Assembly (NCBI RefSeq): GCF_001426085.1
Contig: NZ_LMRR01000005.1
Location: 116,389 to 180,388, forward strand
Direction: 5' to 3'
DNA length: 64,000 nucleotides
Origin: Rhodococcus sp. Leaf278
Lineage (GTDB): Bacteria; Actinomycetota; Actinomycetes; Mycobacteriales; Mycobacteriaceae
This document shows positions 55,651 to 64,000 of the stretch, one piece after another. Made by a program: the position numbers and the translations under genes. Numbering within the stretch: position 1 is the first letter of the stretch; each line of letters begins with the position of its first letter. The notes below the pieces were generated by a model. That model had not been told where the DNA came from. It searched no databases and saw nothing but the letters and a program-made list of their open reading frames with translations.

Positions 55651-56751
55651 GTGAACCTCAAGCGCAACGGTGCTCTCATGAGTGCAGTGGCCATCAGTGC
55701 CATGTTGCTGACCGCATGCGGTAGCGACGCGAACGTCGCCACCACGGACGGCGCATCCGAATCCTCGGCCAGCTGCGAAGGCAAGTCCCCACTGACCGGT
55801 GAAGGCTCGTCCGCTCAGCAGAACGCCATGTCCAACTTCACCTCGATCTACTCCGGCGTGTGCGCCGGAAAGGCCGTCGAGTACACCACCAGCGGCTCGG
55901 GCAACGGCCGCACGCAGTTCGTCGCCGGCCTCGTCGACTTCGCCGGATCGGATTCGGCCATCAAGGACGATCAGGCCGCCCAGGCCGCCGTTCGTTGCGC
56001 CAACAACCCGGCCTGGAATCTGCCCCTGGTCTTCGGACCGGTCGCTGTGGCCTACAACCTCGACGGTGTCGACAACGTTGCGCTGAACCCGGACGTCATC
56101 GCGCGCATGTTCACCGGCCAGATCACCACCTGGAACGATCCCGCGATCGCCGCCCTCAACGAAGGCGTCGACCTGCCGTCCACTGCGGTCACCCCGGTCT
56201 ACCGCTCCGACTCCTCGGGCACCAGCGACAACTTCCAGCGCTTCCTCGCAGCATCCGCTCCCGAAGCGTGGACCCTCGACCACAGCTCCGATTGGGCCGG
56301 CGGCGTCGGCGAAGGTGCCAACGGATCCTCGGGCGTCGCCCAGGCCGTCGCGGCTACCCCCGGATCGGTCACCTATGTCGAGAAGGGCTTCGCCGACCAG
56401 GAGAGCCTCGGCACAGCTGCCGTCGACTTCGGCAACGGACCGGTCGAGCTCAGCACCGAGACGGCAGCCGCAGCGATCGACGCGGCAACGTTCTCCGGTG
56501 AGGGCAACGACCTCGTGATCGACATCGACGCGCTGTACGCCAGCAACGAAGCCGACACGTACCCGTTGGTCCTCGCGACCTACGAGATCGTGTGCTCGAA
56601 GGGCTACGACGCCGACACCACGGCAGCGGTCAAGTCCTTCCTTCTCAGTGCAGCCAACGAGGGCCAGCAGGGCCTCGAGGAAGCCGGCTACGTGCCGCTC
56701 CCCGATTCCTTCAAGGAACGTCTGGTCACCGCTGTCGAAGCAATCGCCTGA
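55651..56751 (+). CDS. pstS: Phosphate ABC transporter substrate-binding lipoprotein
   Basis: The 366-residue protein is a lipoprotein: lipobox LLTACGSD with Cys23. Phosphate-binding loops include LTGEGSSAQQNAMSNF near residue 48, GSGNGRTQFVAGLVDFAGSD, and RSDSSGTSDNFQRFL. The final FLLSAANEGQQGLEEAGYVPLP is also typical of PstS. It captures orthophosphate for PstCAB. Start GTG with GGAGGAAAC upstream. A PHO box precedes it and a strong hairpin separates it from pstC. Confidence 0.95.
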   Translation: MNLKRNGALMSAVAISAMLLTACGSDANVATTDGASESSASCEGKSPLTGEGSSAQQNAMSNFTSIYSGVCAGKAVEYTTSGSGNGRTQFVAGLVDFAGSDSAIKDDQAAQAAVRCANNPAWNLPLVFGPVAVAYNLDGVDNVALNPDVIARMFTGQITTWNDPAIAALNEGVDLPSTAVTPVYRSDSSGTSDNFQRFLAASAPEAWTLDHSSDWAGGVGEGANGSSGVAQAVAATPGSVTYVEKGFADQESLGTAAVDFGNGPVELSTETAAAAIDAATFSGEGNDLVIDIDALYASNEADTYPLVLATYEIVCSKGYDADTTAAVKSFLLSAANEGQQGLEEAGYVPLPDSFKERLVTAVEAIA

Positions 56752-56766
56752 TTCAATGAGACGTGA

Positions 56767-56804
56767 TCTTGCTTCGGCTCGCGACACCGCGAGCCGAAGC
56801 AAGA
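56767..56804 (+). terminator. Intra-operon hairpin between pstS and pstC
   Basis: TCTTGCTTCGGCTCGCG and its exact complement make a 17-bp stem with loop ACAC, 15 bases after the pstS stop. There is no U-tract, so it may slow or partly stop transcription, or protect the pstS message from decay. Either would give more PstS than permease. Confidence 0.75.
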
Positions 56805-56838
56805 CCGTCCTCGACCTCCACACGAGACAGTGAGCGGT

Positions 56839-57876
56839 ATGAGCGACACCCACTCGATGACCGGCGTCCCCTCCGCGGCTACCGTGCCCACCACGGGTGC
56901 CGCGCACCAACCGGAAGAACCACAATTGTCAGACTCGAAAGCATCGGGAACCGTCACACGTCCCGGTGACCGGATCTTCTCCGGCCTGGCCACGGGCTCG
57001 GGCATCTTCATCATCGCCCTGATTGCCGCCGTCGGTATCTTCCTGCTCTGGCGCGCGATCCCCTCACTGTCGAACAACACGGTCAACTTCCTGACCTACA
57101 ACGGCGCGTGGGACACCTCCAACACCTCCGCGATGGTGTTCGGTGTCCTCGATCTCTTCCTGGTCACCGTTACCGTGTCGCTGTTCGCTCTGATTCTGGC
57201 GATGCCTGTTGCTCTCGGTATCGCCATCTACCTGACGAACTACGCACCCAAGCGGGTCGCAGGACCGCTCGGTTACATCATCGACCTGCTGGCCGCGGTC
57301 CCGTCGATCGTCTTCGGTCTCTGGGGCCTCTACGTCCTCGCGCCCGCCATCAGCCCGTTCGCCGAATGGCTGAACTCGTCGCTGAGCTGGTTCCCGCTCT
57401 TCAGTACCGGATCGGTGTCGATCGCCGGCGGCGGCACCATCTTCACCGGTGGCATCGTGCTCGCCGTGATGATCCTGCCGATCATCGCCGCCGTCACCCG
57501 TGAGGTGTTCATCCAGACGCCGAAGGGTCAGGTCGAAGCCGCTCTCGCGCTCGGAGCCACCCGCTGGGAGGTCGTGCGCACCACGGTCATTCCGTTCGGC
57601 AAGTCCGGTTTCGTCTCGGGTTCGATGCTCGGACTCGGCCGCGCACTCGGTGAGACCATCGCGCTCTACATCATCATTCGCAGCACCCAGGCGACCTTCG
57701 GCGGAACCCTGTTCGACGGCGGTTCCACGTTCGCGACCAAGATCGCGTTGGCTGCGGGCGAGTTCAACAATCCGCTGCAGGCAGGTGCCTACATCGCCGC
57801 AGGTCTGGTGCTCTTCGTTCTGACCTTCGTCGTCAACGCCGGTGCTCGCGCCGCCATCGCCGGAAAGAAGGACTGA
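56839..57876 (+). CDS. pstC: Phosphate ABC transporter permease
   Basis: The 345-residue PstC has a hydrophilic N-terminal tail of about 50 residues, a first helix (GSGIFIIALIAAVGIFLLWRAI), and the permease core with YIIDLLAAVPSIVFGLWG and EAA loop EAALALGATRWEVVRTTVIPFGKSG. It pairs with PstA as the phosphate channel. ATG at 56839 is used; GTG at 56830 is also possible. pstA follows three bases after its stop. Confidence 0.94.
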   Translation: MSDTHSMTGVPSAATVPTTGAAHQPEEPQLSDSKASGTVTRPGDRIFSGLATGSGIFIIALIAAVGIFLLWRAIPSLSNNTVNFLTYNGAWDTSNTSAMVFGVLDLFLVTVTVSLFALILAMPVALGIAIYLTNYAPKRVAGPLGYIIDLLAAVPSIVFGLWGLYVLAPAISPFAEWLNSSLSWFPLFSTGSVSIAGGGTIFTGGIVLAVMILPIIAAVTREVFIQTPKGQVEAALALGATRWEVVRTTVIPFGKSGFVSGSMLGLGRALGETIALYIIIRSTQATFGGTLFDGGSTFATKIALAAGEFNNPLQAGAYIAAGLVLFVLTFVVNAGARAAIAGKKD

Positions 57877-57879
57877 CCC

Positions 57880-58788
57880 ATGACCGCAACCATGGACAAG
57901 CCCGTCAAGGAACCCACGTTCCAAGGCGTCAGCGCTCGGCGCAAAGCGTCCAACCTGACGGCGACGATCCTCGTCAGCCTTTCCGTGCTGGTGGCACTCG
58001 TTCCCCTGATCTGGGTGCTCTACACAGTGATCTCCCGCGGACTGTCGGCCGTCGTCTCACCCACCTGGTGGCAGAACTCGCAGGCCGGTGTCACCCAGTT
58101 CATCGCGGGTGGCGGCGCGTACCACGCCATCATCGGAACCCTCCTGCAAGGATTGTTCTGCGCCGTCATCTCCATCCCCATCGGCATCTTCGTCGCCATC
58201 TATCTCGTCGAATACGGTGCCGGTACTCGGCTGGCGCGAGTGACGACGTTCATGGTCGACATCCTCACCGGCGTGCCGTCGATCGTCGCGGCCCTGTTCA
58301 TCTACGCCTTGTGGATCGCCACCTTCGGCTTCCAGCGCTCCGGTGTGGCTGTCGCCTTCGCGCTCGTTCTGCTGATGATCCCGGTGATCGTGCGCTCGGC
58401 CGAGGAAATGCTGCGCATCGTTCCGCAGGACCTGCGCGAGGCGTCCTACGCGCTCGGCGTGCCGAAGTGGAAGACCATCGCCAAGATAGTCATCCCCACC
58501 GCGCTGTCCGGAATCGTCACGGGCATCATGCTCGCCCTGGCCCGCGTCATGGGCGAGACGGCACCGGTGCTGATCCTGGTGGGATCCGCTACCGCAATCA
58601 ACTTCAACATCTTCGCCGGGCCGCAGACGTCACTGCCGCTCATGATGGTCGACCTGCAGAAAGCAGGAACCGGCGTGCTCACCGCTGAGCGCATGTGGGG
58701 AGCAGCCCTGACGCTGATCCTGATCGTGGCAATACTCAACATCGGCGCGAAGTTGGTCTCGAAGTTCTTTTCGCCCAAGAACTTCTGA
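57880..58788 (+). CDS. pstA: Phosphate ABC transporter permease
   Basis: The 302-residue PstA has six helices and the signature MVDILTGVPSIVAALFIYALW, followed by EEMLRIVPQDLREASYALGVPKWKTIAKIVIP, the EAA loop that meets PstB. It begins MTATMDKPVKEPTFQGVSARRKASNL. A gap of 37 bases with AAGGAACGAAG separates it from pstB. Confidence 0.95.
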   Translation: MTATMDKPVKEPTFQGVSARRKASNLTATILVSLSVLVALVPLIWVLYTVISRGLSAVVSPTWWQNSQAGVTQFIAGGGAYHAIIGTLLQGLFCAVISIPIGIFVAIYLVEYGAGTRLARVTTFMVDILTGVPSIVAALFIYALWIATFGFQRSGVAVAFALVLLMIPVIVRSAEEMLRIVPQDLREASYALGVPKWKTIAKIVIPTALSGIVTGIMLALARVMGETAPVLILVGSATAINFNIFAGPQTSLPLMMVDLQKAGTGVLTAERMWGAALTLILIVAILNIGAKLVSKFFSPKNF

Positions 58789-58825
58789 CCCACCCGACTC
58801 CAGCGAATCGTAAGGAACGAAGAAC

Positions 58826-59602
58826 ATGGCAAAGCGTCTCGATCTCAAAGACGTCAACATCTACTACGGCAAATTCCACGCCGTCTCCGACGTCACTCTG
58901 GCCGTGCCGCCGCGCAGCGTCACCGCGTTCATCGGACCGTCCGGCTGCGGTAAGTCGACCGTGCTGCGTTCGCTCAACCGCATGCACGAGGTCACCCCGG
59001 GTGCCCGCGTCGAGGGCTCGGTGCTGCTCGACGGCGAGGACATCTACGGCAGCGGCGTCGATCCCGTGGGTGTGCGACGCACCATCGGCATGGTCTTCCA
59101 GCGGCCCAACCCGTTCCCGACGATGTCCATCAAGGACAACGTCGTCGCAGGCCTGAAGTTGCAGGGCGGCCGCGGCAAGAAGGAACTCGACGAGATCGCC
59201 GAGCGCTCACTCAAGGGTGCCAACCTCTGGACCGAGGTCAAGGATCGCCTCGACAAGCCTGGTGGTGGCCTTTCCGGTGGTCAGCAGCAGCGTCTGTGCA
59301 TCGCTCGGGCCATCGCTGTCTCGCCTGACGTGCTGCTGATGGACGAGCCGTGCTCAGCACTCGATCCCATTTCGACGCTGGCCATCGAGGACCTGATCCA
59401 GGAACTCAAGCAGGACTTCACGATCGTGATCGTCACGCACAACATGCAGCAGGCCGCACGTGTGAGCGATCAGACCGGATTCTTCAACCTCGAGGCGACC
59501 GGCAAGCCGGGCAAGCTCATCGAAATCGACGACACCGAGAAGATCTTCTCCAACCCGACGCAGAAGGCCACCGAGGACTACATCTCCGGCCGCTTCGGAT
59601 AA
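58826..59602 (+). CDS. pstB: Phosphate ABC transporter ATPase
   Basis: PstB drives phosphate uptake. The 258-residue ATPase has Walker [10 protein letters not shown], the PstB-specific [24 protein letters not shown] and [14 protein letters not shown], signature LSGGQQQR, Walker [13 protein letters not shown], and [17 protein letters not shown]. The end, [14 protein letters not shown], is typical of the family. It is the last gene of pstSCAB and is followed by a terminator. Confidence 0.97.
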   Translation: MAKRLDLKDVNIYYGKFHAVSDVTLAVPPRSVTAFIGPSGCGKSTVLRSLNRMHEVTPGARVEGSVLLDGEDIYGSGVDPVGVRRTIGMVFQRPNPFPTMSIKDNVVAGLKLQGGRGKKELDEIAERSLKGANLWTEVKDRLDKPGGGLSGGQQQRLCIARAIAVSPDVLLMDEPCSALDPISTLAIEDLIQELKQDFTIVIVTHNMQQAARVSDQTGFFNLEATGKPGKLIEIDDTEKIFSNPTQKATEDYISGRFG

Positions 59603-59617
59603 CCACACACCGCACAG

Positions 59618-59653
59618 AGAACCCCCGCCGAGCGAAAGCTCGACGGGGGTTCT
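59618..59653 (+). terminator. Terminator after pstB
   Basis: AGAACCCCCG, a one-base mismatch, CGAGC, loop GAAA, GCTCG, then CGGGGGTTCT gives a 15-bp stem capped by a GNRA loop, followed by TCTCGTT. It ends the pst transcript 16 bases after the stop. Confidence 0.88.
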
Positions 59654-59682
59654 TCTCGTTGTGCGCCTGCCCTGACACGAAC

Positions 59683-59715
59683 GTCGAGTAGCGCTGCTGG
59701 GCAGCCCTACTCGAC
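59683..59715 (-). terminator. Terminator after phoU
   Basis: GTCGAGTAG and CTACTCGAC form a nine-bp stem; inside it, after a C-C mismatch, GCTGC-TGG-GCAGC gives a second stem. It lies 10 bases beyond the phoU stop, so each of the two convergent units has its own hairpin. Confidence 0.75.
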
Positions 59716-59725
59716 GACAGTGGTT

Positions 59726-60400
59726 CTACGAAGTGGGAATGTTGTTCTGGTGCAGATCGACCGGAAGCTGGCCGGTGACGAGGAAGATCACTCGGCGGCC
59801 GACCTCGACCGCGTGATCGGCGAAGCGCTCGTAGAAGCGACCCAACAGAGTCACGTCCACTGCGGCGGCGACGCCATGGCTCCAATCACGGTCCATCAGA
59901 ACCGTGAAGAGGTGACGGTGCAGATCGTCCATCGCCTCGTCTTCTTCCTGCAACTTCGCAGCGCGCTCGGGGTCGCGTGTCTCGAGGACTTCGCGCGCGG
60001 ACGCACCGATCTGAACGGCGAGGCGTCCCATCTCGGCGAAGTATCCGTTGACGACCTCGGGGAGGGCGTGGTTCGGGTGCCTGCGGCGGGTGATCTTGGC
60101 GACGTGCAGGGCAAGTGCGCCCATCCGGTCGATGTCGGCAACGATTTGGATGCCGGCCACCACGGACCGGAGATCGCCTGCGACCGGAGCCTGCAGGGCG
60201 AGGAGCGTGAACGCCTTCTCCTCGCAGACGGCACTGAGGTCGGTGATCTTGTCGTGCTCGGAAATGACCTGCTCGGCGAGCACCAGGTCTGCTTGGAGGA
60301 GTGACTGGGTGGCCTTCTCCATGGCCGTACCAGCCAGGCTCGCCATCTCTCCGAGGAGATCGGCAAGCTCGTTCATCTGTTCGTTGTAGGCGACGCGCAT
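59726..60400 (-). CDS. phoU: Phosphate signalling protein PhoU (PhoY-like)
   Basis: The 224-residue all-helical protein starts [20 protein letters not shown] and has two similar three-helix halves with the acidic metal-binding repeats [19 protein letters not shown] and [16 protein letters not shown]. PhoU links the Pst transporter to the phosphate-sensing kinase and shuts off the Pho response when phosphate is plentiful. It is convergent to pstB, as with phoY2 in M. tuberculosis as I recall. Confidence 0.95.
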   Translation of the reverse strand: MRVAYNEQMNELADLLGEMASLAGTAMEKATQSLLQADLVLAEQVISEHDKITDLSAVCEEKAFTLLALQAPVAGDLRSVVAGIQIVADIDRMGALALHVAKITRRRHPNHALPEVVNGYFAEMGRLAVQIGASAREVLETRDPERAAKLQEEDEAMDDLHRHLFTVLMDRDWSHGVAAAVDVTLLGRFYERFADHAVEVGRRVIFLVTGQLPVDLHQNNIPTS

Positions 60401-60466
60401 GAGCGAAGTTTAGTAGGTCACACCGACCTGTTTACTGTCCCGAGGGTTAACGGAGCATGAATGGAG

Positions 60467-62386
60467 TCAGGCACACGTGTCGTCGGCGGCATTGGTGAAC
60501 GACAGGTCCTCCGGCAGGGGCGTGTTCTCGATCGATCCCTCCACCTGCGTGGCATCGACTACGGTGCCGAACGGCGTCGGGGATTGCGTGTATCCGGGGT
60601 AGTTGGAACCGAGCACCACCTCGACGACGTTGTTCAGGCTCGGAGCCAGCTCGATGGCTGCGCCCGGGATCGCCGACGCGACGGTCGCGGCGGCCGCTTC
60701 CTGGTCCTGGGAGTAGCGCACGACGGTCTGGGTGGCGGAGCCCGAGAAGTTGCCTACCGTCAGGATCTGGAATCCGTAGGTTGCGAGCTCGTCGGATGCT
60801 GTTTGTGCCATTCCGGCGATGTCGGACGCGTTGGATACCTGCAGCGACACCGTCCCCGGTTCGACGGCCAGTAGCGGGGCGGCGGGCACCGCAGGGGGAG
60901 CCGAGGATTCGGGGGCGACCGGGTCTGCGCGTTCCTCGCCGGGCAGCGGATCGTCGTCGATGATGGCCTGGAAGATGGCACCGATCGCGTCCTCGTTGGG
61001 GATCTCGTTGCCGTAGTCGTTGGTGCCGGTGGTGGGAATGGTGAGGAACGTGACCGCGCCTGCATCCACGTTCTGCAGCGACCGTCCCAACGTCACCAGG
61101 TCCTGCGTCTTGACGTTCTCCACGAACGTGTCCGAGGTGAACGCGTTGACGAACCCGTTGAGCTTTCCCGGATCGAGCAACACCTGGTTGGACAGTGCGG
61201 ATCTCAACAGGGAGGAGAGGAAGCGCTGCTGTCGCTTGATGCGGCCGTAGTCCCCGTTGCCCTCGGACTCGATGTTGCGGGCCCGAACGTAGTTCAGCGC
61301 GGTGCGGCCGTCGATGCGTTGCGTACCGGGGTTGGGCAGCACGTCACCGAGTTCGTAGTCGAACAGCGGTTGCGCGGTGCACACCTCGACACCGCCGACC
61401 TCGTCGACCATGGACTCGAACCCGGCGAAATCCATTCCCACGAAATGACCGATACGCAGACCGGATATCTTCTGGATCGTCTTGACCAGGCACTTGGGGC
61501 CACCGAGGGCGTAGGTGGCATTGAGCTTGTCGCCGTAGGCCTCCGGGAACATCTCACCGGTGTAGGTATTGGTGTCGTTGTCGAACTGCTCGCACTCGGG
61601 GCGCGTCACGTCGAGGTCGCGGGGGAACGACACGGCGACGACGCGACTGCGATCGGCCGGAATGTTGACGAGCATGACCGTGTCCGAGCGGGCTCCCTCG
61701 GCGTCGGCGACGGTCCCGGCACCCACCTCGCCGCTGGCCCCGGTGCGCGTGTCGGTACCGACGATCAGGTAGGTCTCGTCCCCGTACTGGCCTGCGGCGT
61801 CGACGACGTCCGTCGAGTCGGGATCGAGAGCGGCGACCTGGAGAAATCCCTGGTCTGTGTTGCGGAGATATCCCCACACCACGCCGGTCAACGCCACCGA
61901 AAGGACCGCGATGACGGACACCAGACTTCGGCCGATCATTCGCAGCCGCCGGCGTCGTCGTACCCGGCTCATTGCCAACCGCGTCAGAGCCGGGCGATCC
62001 GAGGCGGGCGCGCCCACCGGCTCCGGTACTGCGTGCGGCGGCGTCGGCGGTACCGCTCGGGAGGGTGGTGGTGTGGCATCGGTGATCGGGGCGATGATCT
62101 CGGTCGGTTCTTCGGTTTCGGGCCGGTCGGTGGGGGCCCGGCGACTCGATCCCGAACGCGACATCTTGTCCACCAGCTCGGCTACCGAGACGGTGTCGGC
62201 ATTACGCGGCGATCGTTTGCCGAGCCTGCCGCTGTCGCCTGGCTGCGGTGGTGAATCCTGGTCCGGTGTGGATGGGCGTTCGGAGCGAGGCCGATGCTCT
62301 CCGTTTTGTCTGATTGAGGAAAGCGGGCGCTCCCATGGGGCGCGACCCTCGGGCACGGACGGGCCCGACTCTCGATCGTCTCCCAC
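60467..62386 (-). CDS. LytR-CpsA-Psr family cell-wall ligase with LytR_C domain
   Basis: The 639-residue protein has a long charged cytoplasmic tail of about 150 residues with Pro-rich stretches, one membrane helix (IGRSLVSVIAVLSVALTGVVWGYL), an external LCP domain (VGTDTRTG, RSDTVMLVNIPADRSRVVAVSFPRDLDV, GRTALNYVRARNIES) and a C-terminal LytR_C domain (VSLQVSNASDIAGMAQTASDELATYGF). LCP enzymes attach glycans such as arabinogalactan to peptidoglycan; the Arg and Asp motifs that bind the polyprenyl pyrophosphate are present. Start GTG at 62386. The dus gene lies upstream on the same strand. Confidence 0.92.
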   Translation of the reverse strand: MGDDRESGPSVPEGRAPWERPLSSIRQNGEHRPRSERPSTPDQDSPPQPGDSGRLGKRSPRNADTVSVAELVDKMSRSGSSRRAPTDRPETEEPTEIIAPITDATPPPSRAVPPTPPHAVPEPVGAPASDRPALTRLAMSRVRRRRRLRMIGRSLVSVIAVLSVALTGVVWGYLRNTDQGFLQVAALDPDSTDVVDAAGQYGDETYLIVGTDTRTGASGEVGAGTVADAEGARSDTVMLVNIPADRSRVVAVSFPRDLDVTRPECEQFDNDTNTYTGEMFPEAYGDKLNATYALGGPKCLVKTIQKISGLRIGHFVGMDFAGFESMVDEVGGVEVCTAQPLFDYELGDVLPNPGTQRIDGRTALNYVRARNIESEGNGDYGRIKRQQRFLSSLLRSALSNQVLLDPGKLNGFVNAFTSDTFVENVKTQDLVTLGRSLQNVDAGAVTFLTIPTTGTNDYGNEIPNEDAIGAIFQAIIDDDPLPGEERADPVAPESSAPPAVPAAPLLAVEPGTVSLQVSNASDIAGMAQTASDELATYGFQILTVGNFSGSATQTVVRYSQDQEAAAATVASAIPGAAIELAPSLNNVVEVVLGSNYPGYTQSPTPFGTVVDATQVEGSIENTPLPEDLSFTNAADDTCA

Positions 62387-62504
62387 GAATTCGAACCTGG
62401 CCTTCCATCACACGCGCACGTTGCCTACTCGGCAATCCCAGCCATAGTACTGACTCGAGCGGCATGGTTCACTTCGTGCGAGGTGAGAGCCGATCAGCTG
62501 GGGA

Positions 62505-63644
62505 TCAGCCGCCCGAATGCATCAGGTCGGCACCGGCCGGGACACAGATGTCCTCCGGATCGTCCAACCAGCCGTCGGGTAGAGAAACCGCGCCCGGTGA
62601 ACCCTGTCGTCCGCGGGGACCCTCTGCGTCCTTGGGAAACGGAACGGTCGGATCCAGTTGCGCCAGCAGGTCGTCCAGCTCGGCGAGGGTGGACACCAGC
62701 GCCATCGAGACTCGAAGATCCGATCCCGCGGGGAAGCCGCGGAGGTACCAGGAGACGTGCTTGCGCAACTCGCGCAGGCCCTTCTTCTCTCCGTGGTGCT
62801 CGGCGAGCAGCTCGGCATGGCGGGCGATGATCGTGGCCACCTCGCCGAGGGTGGGGGGGACGGGCTCGGGCCGGCCGTTCAAGCGGGCGCTGAGTTCGGC
62901 GAACAGCCACGGCCTGCCCAGACAACCTCGCCCCACGACGACGCCGTCGCAACCGGTCTCGGCCATCATCCGTACCGCGTCGGACGCGGAGAAGATGTCG
63001 CCGTTGCCCAGCACCGGGATGCCGCTGACATGTTCCTTGAGTCGAGCGATCTCGTTCCAGTCCGCAGTACCGGAGTACCGCTGCGACGCGGTTCGGGCGT
63101 GCAGCGCCACCGCTGCGGCACCCTCGTCGGCGGCGATTCTGCCCGCGTCGAGGTGCGTGTGGTGGTTCTCGTCGATGCCGACGCGGAACTTGACGGTGAC
63201 CGGAATGTCGGTGCCCTCGGTCGCCTTGACCGCCGCGGCGACGATGCGACCGAACAGGTTCCGTTTGTACGGCAGCGCGGCACCGCCGCCCTTACGGGTG
63301 ACCTTCGGCACCGGGCAGCCGAAATTCATGTCGATGTGGTCGGCCAGGTTGTCGTCGACGATCATCTTCGCCGCGGCGTACGTGGTGTCCGGATCGACGG
63401 TGTAGAGCTGCAGCGACCGCGGAGTTTCGGTGGGACCGAAGGTCGTCATGTGCATCGTCGCGGGCTGTCTTTCGACCAGCGCGCGGGCGGTCACCATCTC
63501 GCAGACGTACAGGCCCGACGTGCTACCTGCTCGCTCGAGTTCCTGCTCCCGGCACAGGGTCCGGAACGCCACGTTGGTGACGCCCGCCATCGGTGCCAGG
63601 ACGACGGGGCTGCGCAACTCCAGGGAGCCGATCTGCAATGTCAT
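62505..63644 (-). CDS. dusB: tRNA-dihydrouridine synthase
   Basis: The 379-residue flavoenzyme reduces uridine in tRNA D-loops. Motifs: VVLAPMAGVTNVAFRTLCRE (FMN), catalytic Cys in DMNFGCPVPKVTRKGGGAALP, VALHARTASQRYSG, GIPVLGNGDIFSASDAVRMM and VGRGCLGRPWLF, all diagnostic of the DusB branch. A C-terminal region with VSWYLRGFPAGSDLR follows. The ATG at 63644 is chosen because the TLQIGSLELRSPVVLAPM start fits the family; the long upstream frame overlaps the desaturase gene in another frame. Confidence 0.94.
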   Translation of the reverse strand: MTLQIGSLELRSPVVLAPMAGVTNVAFRTLCREQELERAGSTSGLYVCEMVTARALVERQPATMHMTTFGPTETPRSLQLYTVDPDTTYAAAKMIVDDNLADHIDMNFGCPVPKVTRKGGGAALPYKRNLFGRIVAAAVKATEGTDIPVTVKFRVGIDENHHTHLDAGRIAADEGAAAVALHARTASQRYSGTADWNEIARLKEHVSGIPVLGNGDIFSASDAVRMMAETGCDGVVVGRGCLGRPWLFAELSARLNGRPEPVPPTLGEVATIIARHAELLAEHHGEKKGLRELRKHVSWYLRGFPAGSDLRVSMALVSTLAELDDLLAQLDPTVPFPKDAEGPRGRQGSPGAVSLPDGWLDDPEDICVPAGADLMHSGG

Positions 63645-63689
63645 GGAAGAGCCTTTGGAACGGAGGGAGAACGTGCAGGGAAATAAGTG

Positions 63690-63719
63690 GTGCCCGGCAC
63701 CGAAATCGGTACCGGGCAC
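63690..63719 (-). terminator. Terminator after the acyl-ACP desaturase gene
   Basis: GTGCCCGG with CCGGGCAC (eight bp), then one mismatch and ACCG/CGGT around loop AAAT. On the minus strand it is followed by CACTTATTT, a T-rich stretch, and sits just after the desaturase stop. Confidence 0.75.
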
Positions 63720-63735
63720 ACCAGTCGAGCGAAAC

Positions 63736-64000
63736 TTACGACGCGCGTGCTTCGGCCTTGGCGCGTTCGCGGGCCAGGGAGCGGTCTCGCATTTCCTCGA
63801 ACTTGGTGGCTTGGCGTTCGAGGTCTTCGAGGAATGCGGCGAGTTCTTCGCGTGTGTTCTCGCCGCGGGCGGTGAAGTCGGTGCGCTCGAAGACGTTCCA
63901 CTTACGCAGGACCGGCCAGACGACGTCTTCGAGGTGCTGACGCAGGTCGTAGATGCCGTGCTTGGCCATGAGCACACCGTTGCGGCGGAAGTTCGGCATC
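63736..64000 (-). CDS. Acyl-ACP desaturase, C-terminal fragment (DesA1-like)
   Basis: The gene runs off the right edge; only its last 88 or so codons are present. The sequence MAKHGIYDLRQHLEDVVWPVLRKWNVFERTDFTARGENTREELAAFLEDLE is the typical end of the diiron acyl-ACP desaturases of mycobacteria (DesA1/DesA2), in which a helix pair packs against the core. The diiron-binding EExxH motifs lie outside the window. DesA enzymes insert double bonds in fatty acid or mycolate precursors. In M. tuberculosis desA1 (Rv0824c as I recall) also lies next to the dus gene. Confidence 0.85.
   Translation of the reverse strand, partial: MPNFRRNGVLMAKHGIYDLRQHLEDVVWPVLRKWNVFERTDFTARGENTREELAAFLEDLERQATKFEEMRDRSLARERAKAEARAS

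Overview
The window reads as chromosomal DNA of a high-GC actinobacterium of the mycolic-acid group, most likely Rhodococcus or a close relative. A mycothiol synthase gene lies behind a GlnR-type regulator, and DUF3073, LmeA-type (DUF2993), LppP/LprE-like, LytR-CpsA-Psr and acyl-ACP desaturase genes are present. From memory, the gene order follows the M. tuberculosis Rv0780-Rv0824c backbone: purC, ptrB, purS, purQ, M18 aminopeptidase, purL, SCP-like gene, purF, purM, DUF3073, ygfZ, pabC, nitrobindin-like gene, DUF1416, rhodanese, thioredoxin, LmeA-like gene, glnR, mshD, pst, phoU, LCP gene, dus, desA. No database search was possible. I see no rRNA, tRNA, CRISPR, phage or transposase. No stretch over 300 bases lacks a gene; the largest gap (22536-22828) holds a duplicated repeat.

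Layout. 1-6142 is an iron module: the end of a methyltransferase gene, a siderophore-interacting flavoprotein, an FAD monooxygenase and an FbpABC-like Fe(III) importer with a DtxR/IdeR-like box before fbpA. 6146-10628 holds an MFS exporter, purC and oligopeptidase B. 10677-14471 is a C4-dicarboxylate sensing and uptake cluster (response regulator and kinase divergent from a DctA-like symporter). 14605-18349 has a glutathione peroxidase, a DUF2334 protein, thiM, an LppP/LprE-like lipoprotein and an UlaG-like hydrolase. 18450-28793 carries purS, purQ, a VOC protein, two tiny genes, a hypothetical gene, an M18 aminopeptidase, the repeat pair, a nucleoside phosphorylase, purL, a membrane alpha/beta hydrolase, a CPBP protease and an SCP-like protein. 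28914-37154 is purF and purM, separated by an oligopeptide/nickel-type ABC operon.

37243-47709 carries DUF3073, a MOSC protein, YgfZ, a second dicarboxylate or amino acid symporter, aminodeoxychorismate lyase and the cytochrome bd operon cydABDC, which has a striking palindrome in its promoter. Downstream of cydC is a predicted free-standing structured RNA of about 190 nt (47671-47860) with its own promoter and an 11-codon frame. 47887-53650 holds a nitrobindin-like protein, a 39-residue membrane peptide gene, a cutinase-like protein and a sulfur operon (DUF4395, rhodanese, DUF1416) led by a leaderless polycysteine uORF, then thioredoxin and LmeA-like genes. 53781-63999 holds glnR, mshD, pstSCAB behind a PHO-type box, phoU, an LCP transferase, a tRNA-dihydrouridine synthase and the end of an acyl-ACP desaturase.

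The window joins de novo purine synthesis with uptake systems for iron, phosphate, dicarboxylates and peptides, low-oxygen respiration and sulfur/thiol metabolism. The observations most worth testing are the structured RNA, the polycysteine attenuator, the cyd operator and the hairpin-bearing repeat pair.
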